From contig JAPLMH010000132.1 of assembly GCA_026387135.1 (NCBI GenBank), forward strand, positions 1 to 7,570: 7,570 nt of DNA, read 5' to 3'. This stretch comes from Candidatus Omnitrophota bacterium. GTDB taxonomy: Bacteria; Omnitrophota; Gorgyraeia; 2-01-FULL-45-10. Of this stretch, positions 4,853-7,570 are shown piece by piece; the first letter of the stretch is position 1, and every line of letters begins with the position of its first letter. The notes below the pieces were generated by a model, which saw only the letters and a list, made by a program, of their open reading frames with translations, had not been told where the DNA came from and did no database searches. Both the position numbers and the translations under genes were made by a program.

Positions 4853-5926
4853 TTAAAAATAGTTATTGAATATCTCCGTCACCTTTTCAGATATGTCTTT
4901 GACAAGGCCCTTTGTCTGGAACGGTTTCGGCCGATGCTCCAACTCGGCATATCTTGCGAGCCCTATAGCGGTCACACCGCGGAGGCTATCGATACTCGAT
5001 ATATTGCCCTGCACATTCTTTACGACCCCCATCTTTACGGGATAGGGTAATCTCTCTTCCAGGATATCTATAACTCCTTCGGAGAAAGCGAACCCGCCCG
5101 CTATGACCGCCAGCTTTATCGTCTGGGTCTTATTAGAAAATTCTTCGCACTTTGCCTTGACGCGGGAGATGATATCGTCGAACGCCGTATTTGTCTTCAG
5201 ATCTCCTTTTATATCGGCCGCGCCTAAGGGTATTATATTTACGGCGTTTAAAACACCTCCGGAGAATATCGATATCTCCGTAAGCGAATCCCCGATATTC
5301 AGAAGCAGCACGCCCTCGTTCTCCCAGGCCTCCTCCAAAAGTCCGGCCCCATCAGCCACCCCGGAATATACGACCCCCTTAATGTTATATCCGGCATTAT
5401 CGACGCATTTGTAAATATTCTGTATATGATTGATGCCCGCCGTTATCATGTACATCTCGCAGGAGAGCCTCGAAGCATAAAGGCCCAAAGGATTCTTTAT
5501 GACCGGCTGGTCGTCGATGGAATAGTTAAGGACTATCCTGTGTATGATCTCTCTATCGAACGGCAACCTTATGGTGCCGGCGGCATTTACGCATTTGGCC
5601 ATGTCGGACTTCGTGACCTCTCTCCCTCTTGAGGATAGAGGTATCATGCCTCGGGACCTCTCACCCGTCACCGTGTCGCCGCTTATATTGACATATATAT
5701 TTTCAGCACCTCTGGCCATCTTCTCGCCAAGTTTCGTCAAAACTTTGGCAACTGAATTGGACGCCTCGTCGAGGCTCATCACAGAACCTCTGAATACGCC
5801 TTTCGACGACTGGCTTTCGTAGGCGAGTATCCTTGAGCAGGATGCATCGACTACCTCAAGAGCCGCCGCGGATATCTTGGACGAACCTATATCAAGACCG
5901 GTTATAATATGGGGCTTCTTTATCAT
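4853..5926 (-). CDS. ftsA: Cell division protein FtsA, short divergent form
   Basis: Actin-fold membrane tether of the divisome, normally linking FtsZ filaments to the inner membrane. GLDIGSSKISAAALEV (10-25) is the first phosphate motif. The FtsA-specific 1C subdomain is clear from GVFRGSVMSLDEA through the LPFDREIIHRIVLNYSID stretch (121-138) and KNPLGLYASRL. The C-terminus GLVKDISEKVTEIFNNYF is the conserved amphipathic membrane helix. Oddities: the second phosphate motif, usually DIGGGTTD, reads NIGDSLTE (210-217). The adenosine motif, usually TGGGA, reads AGGFA (276-280). Only about 30 residues separate IKGDLK from VIAGG, where E. coli FtsA has roughly 80, so much of subdomain 2B, where FtsZ binds, is reduced. 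Total 357 aa against about 400-420 in well-known homologues. The start overlaps the ftsQ stop by 4 nt. ftsZ, the usual next gene, is absent. Confidence 0.88.
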   Translation of the reverse strand: MIKKPHIITGLDIGSSKISAAALEVVDASCSRILAYESQSSKGVFRGSVMSLDEASNSVAKVLTKLGEKMARGAENIYVNISGDTVTGERSRGMIPLSSRGREVTKSDMAKCVNAAGTIRLPFDREIIHRIVLNYSIDDQPVIKNPLGLYASRLSCEMYMITAGINHIQNIYKCVDNAGYNIKGVVYSGVADGAGLLEEAWENEGVLLLNIGDSLTEISIFSGGVLNAVNIIPLGAADIKGDLKTNTAFDDIISRVKAKCEEFSNKTQTIKLAVIAGGFAFSEGVIDILEERLPYPVKMGVVKNVQGNISSIDSLRGVTAIGLARYAELEHRPKPFQTKGLVKDISEKVTEIFNNYF

Positions 5927-6699
5927 TTTGGGCTTATGGCTATATCTTTGAACCTGACATCTATGTAGCTTATGCTATCGAGCATAAGGCGCGGGTCCCT
6001 TAACGTGTCGTGGAGCGCCTCAAGCCTGTCCTTCAGATTTTCATATCCTATTATTATCATGGGGCCGCCTTCACCCAGCGTAAAAGACATGCTTCTCATG
6101 TCACTGGCATCCAGCATATTTACTCGATATTTATCCAAAAACCTTGTATTCTTTATGATATCTACAAGTTCGAGAGCCGCTATCAGATTTTTAGATTCGC
6201 ATCTTTTTCTGAATCTGCCGGCGTATTTTGCGTCAACGCCCTTTATCACCGGAAGATCTCCCAGGCTCGAGAGGTCCCTGTTCACAAGTATGACCCCTTC
6301 TTTATCTACAGGAAAATTACGCCCGTTGCTCAACATCGCCACAGGCTTGCGGAAAGTTAAAGATATGGATAATTTGTCCGGCAGGACCCTCTTAACTACG
6401 ATATCTTTGGCGTCGGGATATCTGGGCTCCAGGCCGCTCGCTATCGCCTTGAGATCTATTTTAAAGACATTCTTATTCTTATAATTCGCCAGGATCTCGC
6501 TCCTTATAGAGACTAGACTTTTATCCGCAGCTCCTTTGGATTCTACGGACCTCAGCCTGAAGTAATCGCTCCTCTCCAGGAATGCCGTAGTAAGAAGCCA
6601 TGCCGATATTATGAAGATCGTGACGATAGCGATGCCGATCCATTGCGCTTTCTGGACCTTCGGCACCTGCATCTTCTTGAACTTTTTCTGTTTTGCCAT
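5923..6699 (-). CDS. ftsQ: Cell division protein FtsQ/DivIB
   Basis: Bitopic inner-membrane divisome protein that bridges cytosolic and periplasmic parts through FtsB/FtsL. 258 aa in the order expected: a short, very basic cytosolic tail (1-19), one membrane helix (about 20-40, IGIAIVTIFIISAWLLTTAF), a POTRA domain (about 47-120, including VFKIDL and the VVKRVLPDKLSISLTFRKPVAML stretch), then the FtsQ beta domain ending in ISYIDVRFKDIAISPK, the usual terminal IDLRF-type strand. Length and layout are normal. AAGGAG (6706-6711) overlapping the ddl stop region gives a 6-nt spacer to ATG 6699. It is 3 nt from ddl and overlaps ftsA, so the three are one translation-coupled unit. Confidence 0.93.
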   Translation of the reverse strand: MAKQKKFKKMQVPKVQKAQWIGIAIVTIFIISAWLLTTAFLERSDYFRLRSVESKGAADKSLVSIRSEILANYKNKNVFKIDLKAIASGLEPRYPDAKDIVVKRVLPDKLSISLTFRKPVAMLSNGRNFPVDKEGVILVNRDLSSLGDLPVIKGVDAKYAGRFRKRCESKNLIAALELVDIIKNTRFLDKYRVNMLDASDMRSMSFTLGEGGPMIIIGYENLKDRLEALHDTLRDPRLMLDSISYIDVRFKDIAISPK

Positions 6700-6702
6700 T
6701 CC

Positions 6703-7570
6703 TTACTCCTTATTCACCGTTACCGCATATTCAAGGATTTTAACACAAAGGGACCCAAAACGCAAACCCGTAGCTTGGGCCGCTTTCGGCAGCAGGCTGC
6801 GCTCGGTCATGCCGGGTATAGTATTTACTTCCAGCACGAATATATCTCCCGATCTGGCCATCATCATATCGACGCGTGAGAACGACCTGCAGCCAAGCGC
6901 CCTATGAGCCAGGATGCCGAGACGGCGGGCCTTTTCTGAAGCCTCTTTAGCTATCGGAGCTGGAACGAGATATTTAGTGGCGGAATCTTTATACTTGGCG
7001 TCATAATCATAAACTTTGTTTTTTGGCACTATTTCGATGACGGGCAGCGCCTCGTCGTTGAGTATGCCCACGGTAAGCTCCCTACCGTCAATATATTCTT
7101 CTAAAATTACTTTATCTCCGTATTCGAACGCCTTATCTATGGCGCCCTGCAAAGAGCCCTTATCTCTCACTATCGACAAGCCTATGCTGGAACCTTCGAG
7201 GTGAGGTTTTACCACGACCGGGAACCCAAGCTTACCGTTATCGTATATATCGGACCGATCCTTTATCAAAACCATATGCCTCGGCACCGGAATATAGTTC
7301 TTTATGAAGAGATCTTTAGATGCGACCTTATCCAGCGCTGCTTTGGAGGCTTCGACCCCGGAACCGGTATAAGAGATGCCGGCGTCTTCTAGTATCCTCT
7401 GCACGGTGCCGTCCTCTCCGAACCTTCCGTGAAGAGCTATGAATGCGACGTCTATACAGCTATTTTTTATGATCTCATCTATATCGTTCTTTACGTCGAG
7501 AAATATTGAATCCAGTCCCTCCGCAAGCAGCGCATCGTGAACCGCCCTGCCCGAGCGCAGGCTTATCTCC
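6703..7570 (-). CDS. ddl: D-alanine--D-alanine ligase (5' end beyond window)
   Basis: ATP-grasp enzyme that makes D-Ala-D-Ala for peptidoglycan precursors in the cytosol. The reading frame is open to the right edge. The first visible residues, EISLRSGRAV, are the usual segment after the missing GG-x-S-x-ER, so about 15-20 N-terminal residues are lost. HGRFGEDGTVQ, YTGSGVEASKAALDK, the GFPVVVKPHLEGSSIGLSIV ATP-grasp segment, ILEEYIDGRELTVGIL, IVPKNKVYDYDAKY, the SRVDMM metal-site strand and LEVNTIPGMTERSLLPKAA are all present, so the enzyme looks intact and active. A GTG at 7404 would give a shorter ORF, but it is internal and not the start. About 288 residues are visible of a usual 300-320. 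It is followed by ftsQ after 3 nt. Confidence 0.95.
   Translation of the reverse strand, partial: EISLRSGRAVHDALLAEGLDSIFLDVKNDIDEIIKNSCIDVAFIALHGRFGEDGTVQRILEDAGISYTGSGVEASKAALDKVASKDLFIKNYIPVPRHMVLIKDRSDIYDNGKLGFPVVVKPHLEGSSIGLSIVRDKGSLQGAIDKAFEYGDKVILEEYIDGRELTVGILNDEALPVIEIVPKNKVYDYDAKYKDSATKYLVPAPIAKEASEKARRLGILAHRALGCRSFSRVDMMMARSGDIFVLEVNTIPGMTERSLLPKAAQATGLRFGSLCVKILEYAVTVNKE
6706..6711 (-). promoter_or_regulatory. ftsQ Shine-Dalgarno inside the end of ddl
   Basis: AAGGAG on the minus strand, directly adjoining the ddl stop codon and 6 nt before ATG 6699, consistent with coupled translation of ddl and ftsQ. Confidence 0.65.

Noticed and set aside
5972..6484. 170-codon plus-strand ORF opposite ftsQ
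   Set aside because: Serine- and leucine-rich antisense shadow; the minus strand encodes a full FtsQ with normal domain order.
6703..7404. GTG 7404 as the ddl start
   Set aside because: The frame continues upstream to the window edge with conserved Ddl segments (EISLRSGRAV, HGRFGEDG), so the GTG is an internal valine codon.
1..7570. CRISPR array, tRNA, rRNA, insertion sequence or phage genes
   Set aside because: I saw no spaced direct repeats, cloverleaf with CCA-type end, transposase motif or terminal inverted repeats on either strand.

Overview
Every gene I can support in this 7.57 kb window lies on the minus strand, so it is read from right to left. The codon use (frequent ATA isoleucine and AGG arginine codons), mid-range GC and gene content suggest an uncultivated Gram-negative bacterium. 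The candidate phylum Omnitrophota (OP3) is my best guess, from gene order and protein flavour only; no 16S or ribosomal marker is present.

Right part (7570 to 4853): the end of a cell-wall/division (dcw) cluster, ddl (5' end outside the window), ftsQ and ftsA, packed with a 3-nt gap and a 4-nt overlap. ftsA is short and has weakened nucleotide-binding motifs, and ftsZ, which usually follows it, is absent from the window.

Middle (4852 to 2165): an accessory block where ftsZ would be expected. It holds a possible 12-codon leader ORF, a small exported OB/beta-type protein, a self-contained micro-gene (promoter, Shine-Dalgarno, 14-codon C-x-x-C-x-C basic peptide, terminator), an unrecognised exported 263-aa protein, a YkgJ-type Cys-cluster protein, a transglutaminase-like protein and a MutT-type Nudix hydrolase. 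The last four are nearly contiguous or overlapping and are probably co-translated.

Left part (2143 to 1): yggS (PLP homeostasis), a gene that starts as proC and ends as yggT, and mtnP (5'-methylthioadenosine phosphorylase; its 3' end is outside the window). yggS-proC-yggT is a common bacterial gene order. Here proC and yggT are joined in frame near residue 231, with the ProC C-terminus and the YggT N-terminus both missing. This looks like an internal deletion or an assembly error.

The points most worth a second look are the micro-gene at 4281-4436, the ProC-YggT chimera, and the divergent FtsA without an adjacent ftsZ. A heptanucleotide tandem repeat inside yggS is a smaller curiosity.
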